60,000 bases of DNA from Strigamia acuminata (taxonomy: Eukaryota > Arthropoda > Chilopoda > Geophilomorpha > Linotaeniidae). The stretch is from positions 5,892,001-5,952,000 of the forward strand of contig OX442316.1 of assembly GCA_949358305.1 (NCBI GenBank). Direction: 5' to 3'. Shown here in pieces: positions 1-10,453 of this stretch (the first letter of the stretch is position 1; every line of letters begins with the position of its first letter). The translations under genes and the position numbers were made by a program. A model generated the notes under the pieces. That model ran no database searches. It was not told where the DNA came from and saw nothing but the letters and a program-made list of their open reading frames with translations.

Positions 1-227
1 GTTTGATAAAATCAGGATCTGAGCGGAGGAAGCGACTCATCTTTAGTGCATGGTAAATTTATAAGTGGTGCAATTGATTTACCGATTTCCCGGATTCGAG
101 ATTAATCTATATTCGGTTTAATATCGTTATTCTTAGAATTGGAATAGTGAAACCAGTTTTTAGTCTCTTTCAACGTTGTACTTGCAGTTTTGGCAAAATT
201 TGTTTTAAAAAAATAAAAATATTTTTG

Positions 228-400
228 AAAAAAATTCAACAAATTTCATCAAATTTCAACAAATTTCAACAAATTTCAACAAATTTCAACAAATTTTTTC
301 AAATTTTATCAAATTTCAACAAATTTCATCAAATTTCATCAATTTCGTCAAATTTCAACTAATTTCCAAAATTTTTCAAAAAATTGAACAAATTTGCAAA
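228..400. repeat. Simple tandem repeat, unit AAATTTCAAC/ATC
   Basis: Roughly 14-17 imperfect copies of a 10-bp A/T-rich unit (AAATTTCAAC with AAATTTCATC variants). The open frame through it (147-362 plus) is a product of the repeat and not a gene. Confidence 0.85.
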
Positions 401-2902
401 TTTTCAAAAAAAAAAAAAAATAGACTTCAAAATTTTAAATTTTCAAATTAAATCTTCCGTTAAAAGAATGTTTAAACGAAAAAAAAATTCATAATTTCCC
501 GATTTGTTCTTCCAGAAACCTGGCCACCCTAAATGTGATCAATTCTATTTTCTAGAAAGCACCGTTTTATTCTGATTGGACGCCATTCCATCCCCATGAC
601 TTGTCAACATGTCCGCCTCCACCAAATCTGTTTACATGCGATATTAAATCGTCTCTAACTAATTAAATTTCCATCCCACTTCTAATATCTACAACAAAAA
701 AAATTAAAAACCAAAAAAACCAATTTTAATTACAAAAAAAAAAAAAAAAAAAAGAGCCCCAACATTCGAAACCCTCAGCTTCATCCAGTGATATCCCACG
801 ACTTAAAATATGAATCACTCAAAATTCCCACACATCCACATTAGGTTGCATCAAGCGCGAGAGCCGCGATAAGTCGAATTTTGATCAGCTCTCTGCAGCC
901 TTTTCTTTCCTTATCAGCTCTTTCCTTCCCCCTTCTTACCTTGTCACACCCGTGACCTTCAGTTTGCGATAGTATAACTTTACACTCATTCATCCATCTC
1001 TCTGTCGACATTTCAAACTCAAATCCCAAAAGGTTGCACGAAATAAAGACCCCGCACAAATAACTGCACCATTTTCAACATTTACATGACATCTGACAAT
1101 CCAATTTACTCCCATCTCTCCAAACAACATTTCACGAAAAATTTCATTCCAAACAAGCAAATTTCTAAAAATAAAACAAAACAAGCCCTGCCACAATAGA
1201 TTTAGCATGCAGTGAACTGTGATAACGTCCACCCTTGGCAATAAGCCAATGATTGCAAGAATAAAAAAGAAAACATCACAACTTCAGCAAGACAAACAAA
1301 ATTATTGCTAAACATAAATTTCTCCTTTCCGCATTAATCCCAAAAGCATTTTTCACTTTTCCGATTGACACAACAAACAAACTTCAAAAACAGGTTCCAC
1401 TACAGCGACCTTTGATGCATCATGGGAACCCTGGACACTGACACCCGATGAGGCCCCACCAATAAACATAAAAAAAAATTTATTTATTTATGCAGCTCTG
1501 TCGAAACTAACAAAAAATATATAAATATAAAAATATATTTTACAATATATTAAAAAATGCATTCTGGTGAAACCCAATGTAATTTCAAAATATATTATTA
1601 ATATAATTTCGATATTTGTTTTTACTTTCGGTGATGGGGCCCTTGGACGAATGCCCAGTGTTCCGTATTATATCTCTTACACACAACTAGCAATTATGTA
1701 ATTTGTTTACGACCCAATGTGTAGCCATGCACTGTTTACACTCACCCAAGTGCAGCTAAAACTGATGAAAATTCATACATCGCAATCATTTCCTCTTGTA
1801 ATTGTTAACGGAGAAACGTCGCAGTTGTAATAAACGTCAGTTGCGACAAAAACACGCTAATGCAAGCAGTAAAGAAAGGACATGTGGAAAACAGGCCAGA
1901 ATCGCTTCGTGTAACATGCAAATGAAGACCGCGACAAAGACAAACAACAAGAAGTTAATGCACGGCTCGATGAATACAAATTCCACGCGTTATACCCCAC
2001 AAAAGTATTCCATTGATTTCGAATATTGCGGCGAGAGATTTAAAGGCGATTTTAAAGCATCGACGCGTATTCGCGCTTGTTTGGATTGATTTAGGAACGT
2101 AATCTCGCGGTTCTCGGTAAAATGCATCGAGGGATGAGAGGGAATATTACCATATCACAATATTAGCAGATGTTCTCGAGTGATACGCTATCGGTGTCAA
2201 AGAGTAAATTGCCAATTCGAGAGTGCACAAATAAATGATAAGATGAAGCAAAACATCGGCTTTAAGAGCCAATTTGAAAATGTTTCAACTTTTTCATGTC
2301 TGTTTACAGCGGAGACCCGTTTACAGCGAATTAGGTTGCTGTAATGAATTTCTTTGTTTCGTTCGACTGTTGGAAGGGGATTTCGTTAAAGCGAGACTTA
2401 ACTTGAGTTGGTAACGACATAAGTTTGGTTTAACCATAAAAGAAGACGAGTGAAATACAAATTGCGGCTCAAGCATTTGGACAAACGAAACGACAAATTA
2501 CAAATACGTTCGTATTAAATGCGGTGTAAGATAAAGGCAGACGAGAAAAGAAAAGAAAACAACCAAACGTTTCTCTCCAGAAAAATTAATCTGCTAAAGT
2601 AATCTCGATTGTGCACATTTGTCTAATTAAATTCCATAGTTTTTCACGATTTTTTTTTTTTTTTTTTTTTTTTTTTGAAAAATAACACGTTGATTTATGC
2701 GTAAGCGAGCAAATTGGTGTATGAAATGATAATAGGTGACTAATGAAGCACCACAAAATTAACATTTGCAAGCAAAATGCCCAAATACAGCAACAAATCA
2801 AAATAAACAACCTGCAAAATACCTGAGATTTTTTACGAAAATTCTCGGTATAGCAAAGACCAAACAAAACATGCAATTCAATTGGAATTGCGATTTTAAA
2901 TG

Positions 2903-3439
2903 CCGTAAATGCCCTAATAGAGCGTGGGATGTATATTCAACGCGGTAACCTTTACAATGTAGGTCTAAATTGACCAAAACGACTGAATTTGACAGCGAAA
3001 TCGAACAAAACGAGTGAATTCAATGTCTAAATTGAACAAAACGATTGAATTCAATGTATAAATTGAACAAAACGATTGAATTCAATGTCTAAATTGAACA
3101 AACTAAAATAAATGTCTAAATTGAACAAAACGACTAAAATAAATGTCTAAATAAAACAAAACGACTCAAATAAATGTCTAAATTGAACAAAACGACTAAA
3201 ATAAATGTCTAAATAAAACAAAACGACTAAATAAATGTCTAAATTGAACAAAACGACTAAAATAAATGTCTAAATTTAACAAAACGACTAAAATAAATGT
3301 CTAAATTGAACAAAACGACTAAAATAAATGTCTAAATAAAACAAAACGACGAAAATAAATGTCTAAATTGATCAAAATCACTAAAAAAAATCTAGGTTCT
3401 GTGAATAAAACACCCGCGTTCTATTAGAGCATTTACATG
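2903..3439. mobile_element. MITE-like element with internal 31-bp minisatellite, copy 1
   Basis: The ends are imperfect terminal inverted repeats. The left end CCGTAAATGCCCTAATAGAG matches the reverse complement of the right end (CATGTAAATGCTCTAATAGA). The inverted similarity continues through a G-rich CGTGGG/CGCGGG motif and ATTCA. Between them lie about 12 copies of a 31-bp unit containing ACAAAACGACTAAAATAAAT and GTCTAAATTG. A second copy with the same ends and the same unit lies inverted at 42062-42370. No transposase is seen, so the element would be non-autonomous. Target-site duplication is unclear here. Confidence 0.6.
2965..3385. repeat. 31-bp minisatellite inside the MITE-like element
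   Basis: About 12 tandem units of ~31 bp built from AACAAAACGAC, TAAAATAAATG and TCTAAATTG. The first units read GATTGAATTC in place of GACTAAAATA. The same unit in reverse complement is at 42110-42300. Confidence 0.85.
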
Positions 3440-3497
3440 AATATATAATATAATAATAAAGAATAATTTTTTATTTTTTTTTTTTTTTTTTCTTTAC

Positions 3498-4391
3498 CTG
3501 ATTTTCGGAATTGAGTAATTTCAATTGGTCGTTAATCAGTGAATACTTGGCAGACTCCTCTTTCCTGAGCGCCCTTTCCTTCTTCAATTCTGGGCTCCAA
3601 AATGTCTTAATACTATGCATACTCGAGCCCAGTTTCTGATTGGTCATATCCAGTTCTTTTTTCAAGGACGAATATTCCTTCTGCATATCGCCCAGCTGAT
3701 TCTGTAAATCGATAATATACGCATCGCGTTGGCCCCCAGGTACGTGTCCGCGCATGTCTGGATTGGGCGAATGCCTCGCAGATCGTTGATCGCGATACGG
3801 ATCATCGTCTATGATTCCGCCACCGTCGCGTAACGACAACCGGTCTAGAGACCGATCGCGGGCGCGATGGTGCAGGTGCTCACCGCGATCCAACGACCGG
3901 TCTCGGATGGGGATAAACTCCGTTTCGTGGTCTCGTTCGAGGGAATGGTAGCTTCGCATATTCCCTCTGGTCGTGGACCGACTTCGGTGTCCGCTGGCCG
4001 ATGCCGATCGCGTATCCATCACTGGACTGTTGAGCAAATCATAACCGCCGTAATACGAGCCGGTCACGTTGAATGCGCTGCTGCTCAACGAGTGGGGAAC
4101 ATGGCCGACATGGCCTTCTGGTGGCAGAGTGAGCGGACTACTATTACTCGAACGAGAACCGCCAATCTGGCGGCTTTTCCTCGGTTGTGATGGCGACGCC
4201 AGTTGCCTGTGGTGTGCGGGCGTGATGGGGCTGGCACGGGCTGATACTGACTGCGGCATCGAGTACGGTTTCGATGTGGGTGACGCTTGGCCCACATGCG
4301 GCATTTCCCGCCGCATCGGTTTGGGGGAGCGCGCTTGGTTCACGTTCTGCTGCTGCTGCTGTTGCTGCTGCACGTACATGTCGCGGGACAT
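3498..4391 (-). CDS. brp: Bruchpilot/ELKS/ERC/CAST active-zone scaffold, first coding exon (partial)
   Basis: Open frame of 298 codons from ATG at 4391-4389 to a CAG|GTAAAG donor at 3496-3497, in phase 0. After the donor the frame only runs into a poly-lysine artefact of a poly-T tract. The N-terminus has a run of eight Gln (CAG/CAA) and long Ser/Arg/Pro-rich stretches with repeated RDRSLDR-like motifs. The last ~70 residues turn into coiled coil and contain SSMHSIKTFWSPELKKERAL, a signature I know from vertebrate ELKS/ERC (SSMNSIKTFWSPELKKERAL) and bruchpilot. Family knowledge: these proteins build the presynaptic active-zone cytomatrix, bind RIM and Ca channels, and organise release sites. 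The remaining, mostly coiled-coil, exons must lie left of this window. This may be only one of several alternative 5' exons, since the gene is known for multiple promoters. Confidence 0.88.
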
Positions 4392-5736
4392 ATTAGTGGG
4401 AGAGAGAATTTTTGGATTTTTTGTTCTCTTTCTTTCGTCCTTTATGCGATTATTGAGTGCTTTTTATCGAGGTTTTCTTCGCGGGGTGTCGTATACTACC
4501 TCGTTGTTCGGTATTTTCCCACCATTTTCCCTCCTAATCGGATTTTTCTGTTGCTCTTTTACGTGCCTGTTCGTTCGTGCATTTTTATAATCCGTTAATT
4601 GGTCGAATCGGTGCGCTTTCCTACCCCTCAACGTCCTGTCGACAGCTTCACAGTCGAGCCAAGATGGCGTCTTGAGTTTATCGATGTGCGGTGTGTATCG
4701 ATACGGGGGTCGGAGTCGATATTTCGCTTTGTTTTGAATAAAATGAGCAAAATGTTGGAAATGTTGGATTTTTGTCTTTTGGTTTTGAATTGTTTTGTTG
4801 TTTTTAAATGTAAGAAAATTTTAATCGGATTAAATTCTATTTGTATTATCCGTATCGATAAATATCGATTTTTTTTTCAACAACGCCCACAACAATCGAA
4901 TGAAGCTAAAATCTGAACAGTGCCCCTTTCATGATGAGATCATCTCGAGTTTTTCCCAATAAAATATGGTGTCACTTTTTCAAAAAAAAAAAATTAAAAA
5001 TAAATAATGGCGACTTTGTATAGTTTTATCTTATTTACCTATTTTTATCCTATTCTAAAATCCAGAAAATTTTATATGAAAAGTAATCCCAACTGCTTTA
5101 AATTCATTCCTACACTCCAGCTGTTTCACGAAAACTAATAATAAAAGTAAAACGCGGAAAAATTAATTTTTTGCTCCTCAACATGACGAAACATGTTACA
5201 TTTTATTAATAACGAAATTCCCTAGCAAAGAACTTAAACCCAAACGTATTAAAACACGTAAAACGAGTCCAAATGCAAACGCCGATTTAAAAAATTAAAA
5301 CATCGCCTCAAATTTCATTAAAAAAATATTGTTGCAAATCCAAAAAAACTGTCTAAATTAACGTATTGGTACCTTAAAACGTCTTAAATCGTCATTTAGT
5401 GTCTATGATTTCATTGAAATTCACCCATAAATAAAATAAATTCAATTTTATAATCAAAACATAATTTTTTTTAAACTTTTGTACATTTAATAAGAAATTC
5501 AATCGAAATAAATAAATAAACAAACCAGAAAAGAAAAAAAAAACAACCGTAAGATTTCTAAAACATCGCAACAACGAAGAAAACAAAAATCCAGAGCCAA
5601 AAAATCCGACATTCAAGTTATCTCCCCGGGATTCTCATCGCCTTCGCCTTCGCCGTACACCAAATTGTAACCCATAGGACTTTAGGATACGAAATAATGT
5701 TGCAGAAACAGCACAAACGCACAACGAAACTGACCA
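4392..5736. other. Intergenic region between brp and the KCTD3 homologue
   Basis: The left part is the 5' flank/5' UTR of brp (transcribed leftward); the right part is the 3' flank of the KCTD3-like gene. No gene is seen. A short open stretch on the minus strand at about 5627-5680, ending in an acidic Gly/Glu-rich tail and TGA, could be an alternative last exon of the KCTD3-like gene, but exon 10 already ends in a stop and no in-frame splice joins the two. Confidence 0.5.
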
Positions 5737-8700
5737 TCAGCAACGCGATATTTTAAAATCATCAGTTTCACGTTCCTGATCTTGCGGTTGGTTCAAAAAG
5801 GCTAAATTCGACGATTTGAGCCGCGCCGCCAAACTCGACGCAAACACCGAAGGAGACGGACTCACGCACGGCGTCGAACAGTGCGAATTACTCAAGTCGC
5901 ATTGGTCTAATAATCTCAATAATTCTTCAGGATTTGGTCCACCACCTTGACTGACTAAAATAGAGATTCAAAACGTTAATATCGATCGAAGAAACCACTC
6001 GTAAAACGGACAGTTTGCGCCATCTCACCACAAAGCTGCAACGAAAACCATAAAACTTTCGATTAAAATCGTGAAAAAGCAAGTTTCTCCCTCCTGTTTG
6101 CGTGTTTCTACTGTTTCAAACAGATTTTAACGTGAACAAATAATTAAAATCTTATTTTTTTAGTCTTATATATATTTTATAATACATTTGGGGTTAGGTA
6201 ATGTAACAATTCGTAGATGACATAACGCAAACTATCCGTTATTTTCGTGTTAATTTGCCTTGTTCTCCTTTAGCGGCCAAATCCAAAGCTGTGGTCAAAT
6301 CCCACATCTGAATGGCGCCGTTCGAATGACCGGTAAAAATGTATCTGCGAGGCCGCGAACCCATCCGAGTCGATCCTTCGCACTCGTGCACACAAAACGC
6401 ACTAATCGTCGTACCGTCCACCGATTTAATAACGCAAACACGTTTCCCGGTTGAGGATAATCGAATATACAATTGGTCAGTTTCTGGAACTACTTTCTGC
6501 AAGAATACTTGCTCATCATCCTGTTCTCCGTACGGACCTTTAAAAAATTAAATTAAATTAAATTAATTATTATTTTTATTTTATTATGTCATACCACAAT
6601 CGTTTCCCGCCGAATAGCTAACATTGGGCTCCACGTCCTCCAATGACACGATTTTGAAGGAAGCTAAAGGTGTGGATCCAGGCTGAGTCGAGATCATGCC
6701 CCGGAATCGTGTCACGCTCCATGTGCGCACGTGGTTGTATTCCGAGCACACTAAAAATTCAAATTCATTAATTGATTAATTAATTAATTAATTAATACTC
6801 AATTTTGTTTTTTATTTTTACCGGAAACGAGATTTTTTTCGGAGAGCATCACTTTGGTAACCGGACTGCGATGCACCGTGAACGTCTGGAACAGCTGTGG
6901 TCCGTGGCCAACCGTTTCTGGGTGTTGAACAATGACCCGAACTGATCCAGAGCTGGTTCCGTATGCAATCTCGATCCAGTTTCCGCATAGGCCTGTGGAC
7001 GAAACTTACAAAATTGTTAAACTAAACGCGCAAACATCGATTATGCGTACTCGTTTTAGGCGTCAAATACACGCTGATCGCAGTGATGACGTCGTTTGAA
7101 GGATCCCGGTACAGTTCGGTGACTAAAAGATCGTTGTCTTTCATTCGCAGAGGGAATTTCTGCATATCTATGTAATAAATGGAGCCGTTGTTGCAGCCTA
7201 GCAGTAGAAATGAGCCAGCCGTGTCGAAACTAGCGATTGGAATGACGTCTTGTATCTGTTTAAAAATCAAATTAATTAATTATAAAAATTAATTTTTTAT
7301 TTTTATTTAAATACCTGCCAATGCTGCGTCATGGAATGCCAAACTCCTACTTTCCCAGTGTGACTAAGCGCCACCAACTGGCTGCCGATAAAAAACAGAC
7401 AATCGACCGACACGTGTAAATTGAACGTGCCGACGTCGGATCGTAATCCATCCTCTGTAATCCCCCACAAACGGATGTGATGTCCGTACGAAATCGCCAA
7501 CATTTTTGTACTGTTCTCGGATGACTGCGTGGACATCACTTTGGCGTTCAGAGCCACTTTCTCGATCGTTGTCTCTATGTGGGGGCTCGTGAAACATAAT
7601 TGCCAACCCGTCGAGTCTTTCATCCTGTTTTTCAACGGAAAAAATACAAAATTTCAATTTATTTTTGCTATTTTTTAACATTTATACCTGTAACACGTCA
7701 CGAAATGCGCGTAAGATACGGCGAACCAATTCATGTGACCTTTAAGAATGCGCACTCTTAAAGGATCCGTCCAATTCGGATTCAATACGTGATTTCCAAA
7801 CAGTAATCCTAGATCGTCCTTGACAAATTTGTTTAAATCGGCGGAAGAATTGCGCGAATGTCGCATGTCGAGGGAAGACGTGCGCGAGTGCGTGGCGCGA
7901 CCCATCGTGCGCACATCGAGAGAACTGCGCGAGAGAGCGCATCGCAAATCCAACGACGAGTTCCTCGAATGTGTTCTGAATGTGGCTGGATCGGTGACCC
8001 TTACGATGGAACCGGGACGAGCTTCGATGGATATCGGTCTATTTTCCGGCTGCGCGGCCGAATTGCTCGATTCAGGCACCGCTTGAACAACATTAGGTGT
8101 TGGTTTAATTACAGTTGGGGCTTGTTCTTGAAGTGGAATTGCTAAAACGAGATTTAATTCACATTTGGGGATTTTTGGCGAAGATTTTTGGCTCAAATTA
8201 CGAGGTGGTGGAAGATAACCGTGAAATAAAACATCCCCGCACGACGATGAGTATAAATCTTCGCATAATACAAGTCTTTTGACTAAAAAAAAAAAAAAAA
8301 AAGATTTGATTTTTTGAAACAAATTTTCTTTTTTTGTCTTTAATTCATTTTACCTAGTGGAGTAATTCCATAAAATTCAGCTTCGTGTCTCAGAGTACCA
8401 ACATCGGAGCTGCTTAGATCAATATCCCGTGTCCTTAAATAGTTTAATATCACCGCAAATAGCTTTGGATCTCGGTCTATAAAAATCTAAATTTTTAAAT
8501 GGGGGTTCGTGAGTCACTGAATTAATATTTATTTATTTTTTTGAATAAATTAATCATTACAGCTCCAGTTTCATCTTTGAGTGTAGAAATTCTGCCACTT
8601 AACATGCTCGTGAAGAATGAGTCCGGAATCCACGTTAATGTTTGGCGAGAAGTGGAAAATCTGTTTGGAAAATGCATAAATGGAGTTTTGGTTAAATTTG

Positions 8701-8792
8701 TGTTGATAATTGGCGTGTATTTAGGTTTACCTAGTTCCGCCGACATTTAAGTGAATTATATCACCGGGAGTCGATGGATACGCGGTAGCCAT
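5737..8792 (-). CDS. KCTD3: BTB/WD40 protein, KCTD3/SHKBP1 family
   Basis: Ten exons, 742 aa: 8731-8792, 8561-8660, 8354-8486, 7688-8282, 7315-7624, 7051-7255, 6822-6992, 6595-6750, 6259-6537, 5737-5954. The start at 8792 gives [20 protein letters not shown], the expected BTB (T1) opening, followed by [17 protein letters not shown]. Residues ~10-110 are the BTB domain. After [13 protein letters not shown] comes a Ser-rich linker, then a WD40 region (~260-670) with [20 protein letters not shown] and [20 protein letters not shown]. All of this is close to human KCTD3 as I remember it. The tail keeps [11 protein letters not shown] but ends ~60 residues later, so it appears shorter than vertebrate KCTD3. 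Family knowledge: KCTD3 modulates HCN3 channels and SHKBP1 binds CIN85/SH3KBP1; the function in insects is not established. Intron 9 begins with GC instead of GT. Confidence 0.92.
6257..6258 (-). other. Non-canonical GC donor of KCTD3-like intron 9
   Basis: Exon 9 must end at CAAG|GCAAAT. No GT is available before the in-frame stop that follows, and joining to TTTTAG at 5955-5957 restores the conserved frame (Glu-Gln-Val-Ser-Gln-Gly-Gly-Gly-Pro). GC-AG introns are a known minor U2 class. Confidence 0.7.
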
Positions 8793-10453
8793 TGAAGTTA
8801 CGGATGATGACACGTCATATTAATTGATTGCTCACTTGCTGCTCGGAAATTGAATTTTTGATGTCAAACGTTGACGTGCAGTTGCGTCGCTTCATGCACC
8901 GCCATAGTTACGTCGTAGCCTGGCGCCATCAGATCCAATAAGAAAAGTATTCAATTTCAACACCAGTTGGCAGTAGTTATTTCTATAAGAATGAAAGAAG
9001 CAACAATCTGAGGAGCATGTGCAATCACAGATTATAATATAATATAATATAATATAATTATATTGTAATCTGTGGTGCAATTCCTTCACGTTGAATCGAA
9101 CCGTAGGTTTAGCAACAGTATTCTTTCTGCCAGATCTATGCGTTTCCATTCGTTTTCCATTGTTTTCATGAAGAATTTTATTGATGCACAACCAAGGAAC
9201 TGGTTAAAAACTGGTTAAGAAACCAGAAAAAAATAACATAAATTGAATACAATTTTTTTCACAAGTGACTATTTGGTTAATTACTGAATGCAGTTATTTA
9301 AACCGATAACAATAGCGGCAATTTTGAATTAAACTAGTGGTTTTTCACATATACATTGAATTTTCTGGCAGCAGGAATGAATGTAGAAGTGGTCATTGTG
9401 ATGTGCAGACCACACTTTTTTTGGATGTTTCCTGGCTGAAAACTGGCTTGACACTGCTCTTTCACAGGGGCTGGAATGTGTATTCCACCCCTGCTAACCC
9501 TTGCAGGTGTCATCAGTGATGTCATTATTAGTGAGGTGTTGGGAGCCAGTGATGCTTAACCATCCCCCTCATCAATTAGTGTGACCCTCAAAGTGATAAT
9601 GTTCAATAAATGCAGCAATAAATGTGTGGTACAAAGAGGCTACAAACATTAATCAATTGGTGTGTGCATTGTAAAGTTCATTTTTTATATTTTTTAATAT
9701 TTTGACTGATGGTTAGAAGTGCAATAGTAGTTATCACTCTCTTTTGCATTGCACTGGATTGAATAGAAAGAAATGAGGAAGTGCAAGAAGATTAACTTCA
9801 TGATGCAGTTTTGGTGCATCGACTAATAAAATAGAAAAACTGCGTAGAAAAAATTCTTTATCACGTCTACCACAGAATAAAACAGAAGCCACACTCCATG
9901 TCAGTATCATTGACATCTGTTGTCTGTGGTCACATGACCTGACAAGTGGCGCCCTCTTCTCCTTTGCGTGGAAAAACTGATGAAAAGCCTAGTGTATAGT
10001 CCCAACAACAAGCGACAGCCGATTTTTAATTTGCTAGGATTCTGATGTTTCTCTTCGAGTTAACGGTTAGTAATTGAACTTCCATACAAATTTTACTGTT
10101 TCGCGATGAAAGAACTGTCTCGTCTCTCCCTTTTCCGTTCTAATAATAATATTCTGTGGTTTCAGTGCCCGATGTACTCGAGTTAATCCCGAGTCAATTG
10201 TTCTCCCGCACAGTCACGTATACAATTTCTCGCTTTCAACCGAGCGCAATTGTCCGATTTCCGCAGTATCGAGTCTTCTTTCAATCCGTTTGGCTGCCAC
10301 GAGTGATGCGTGGCAATATTTTCTACGCGGATTTCGACGAGGAAGCAAGAGCGTGAAATAAGCCTAACTGAAGGTCGTTTACCCTTCAGCACCTTTAATA
10401 ATTGCGTATTGATGCTAGCCCCGTGTTATTCTTAAGAAGCAGACTAGATTCTA
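8793..10453. other. Intergenic region between the divergent KCTD3-like and GPATCH2-like genes
   Basis: Likely contains both promoters and the GPATCH2-like 5' UTR. The stretch 10155-10450 follows a TTTCAG acceptor-like site and is GC-richer than its surroundings, consistent with a 5' UTR exon. An A/T palindrome lies at 9020-9080. No convincing coding sequence. Confidence 0.5.
9020..9080. repeat. A/T-rich palindrome (foldback)
   Basis: The left arm TGCAATCACAGATTATAATA pairs with the right arm TATTGTAATCTGTGGTGCA around an (AATAT)n core. It could be a small MITE remnant or a cruciform-forming simple repeat. Confidence 0.6.

Larger units (their letters stand above)
1..3497 (-). other. Intron 1 of brp (partial), no coding exon seen
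   Basis: About 3.5 kb downstream of the brp donor without a convincing exon on either strand. It holds an A/T-rich 10-bp repeat (about 230-400), poly-A/T tracts (about 726-753, 2650-2676, 3470-3491) and a MITE-like element with an internal minisatellite (2903-3439). Short open frames such as 841-1241 minus and 1802-2089 plus are low-complexity and lack splice context or recognisable motifs. Confidence 0.6.

Noticed and set aside
147-362. Open frame of 71 codons rich in Asn/Phe/Ser
   Set aside because: It is read entirely from the AAATTTCAAC tandem repeat and has no start context or domain.
3471-3497. Poly-lysine extension of the brp frame
   Set aside because: It is a translation of a poly-T intron tract beyond a strong CAG|GTAAAG donor.
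4069-4590. Plus-strand 173-codon frame opposite the brp exon
   Set aside because: Antisense shadow of the GC-rich brp exon and its CAG run (giving poly-Cys); no splice or domain evidence.
5627-5680. Short minus-strand segment ending in an acidic tail and TGA, considered as exon 11 of the KCTD3-like gene
   Set aside because: Exon 10 contains an in-frame TGA at 5737-5739 and no alternative donor before it joins in phase.
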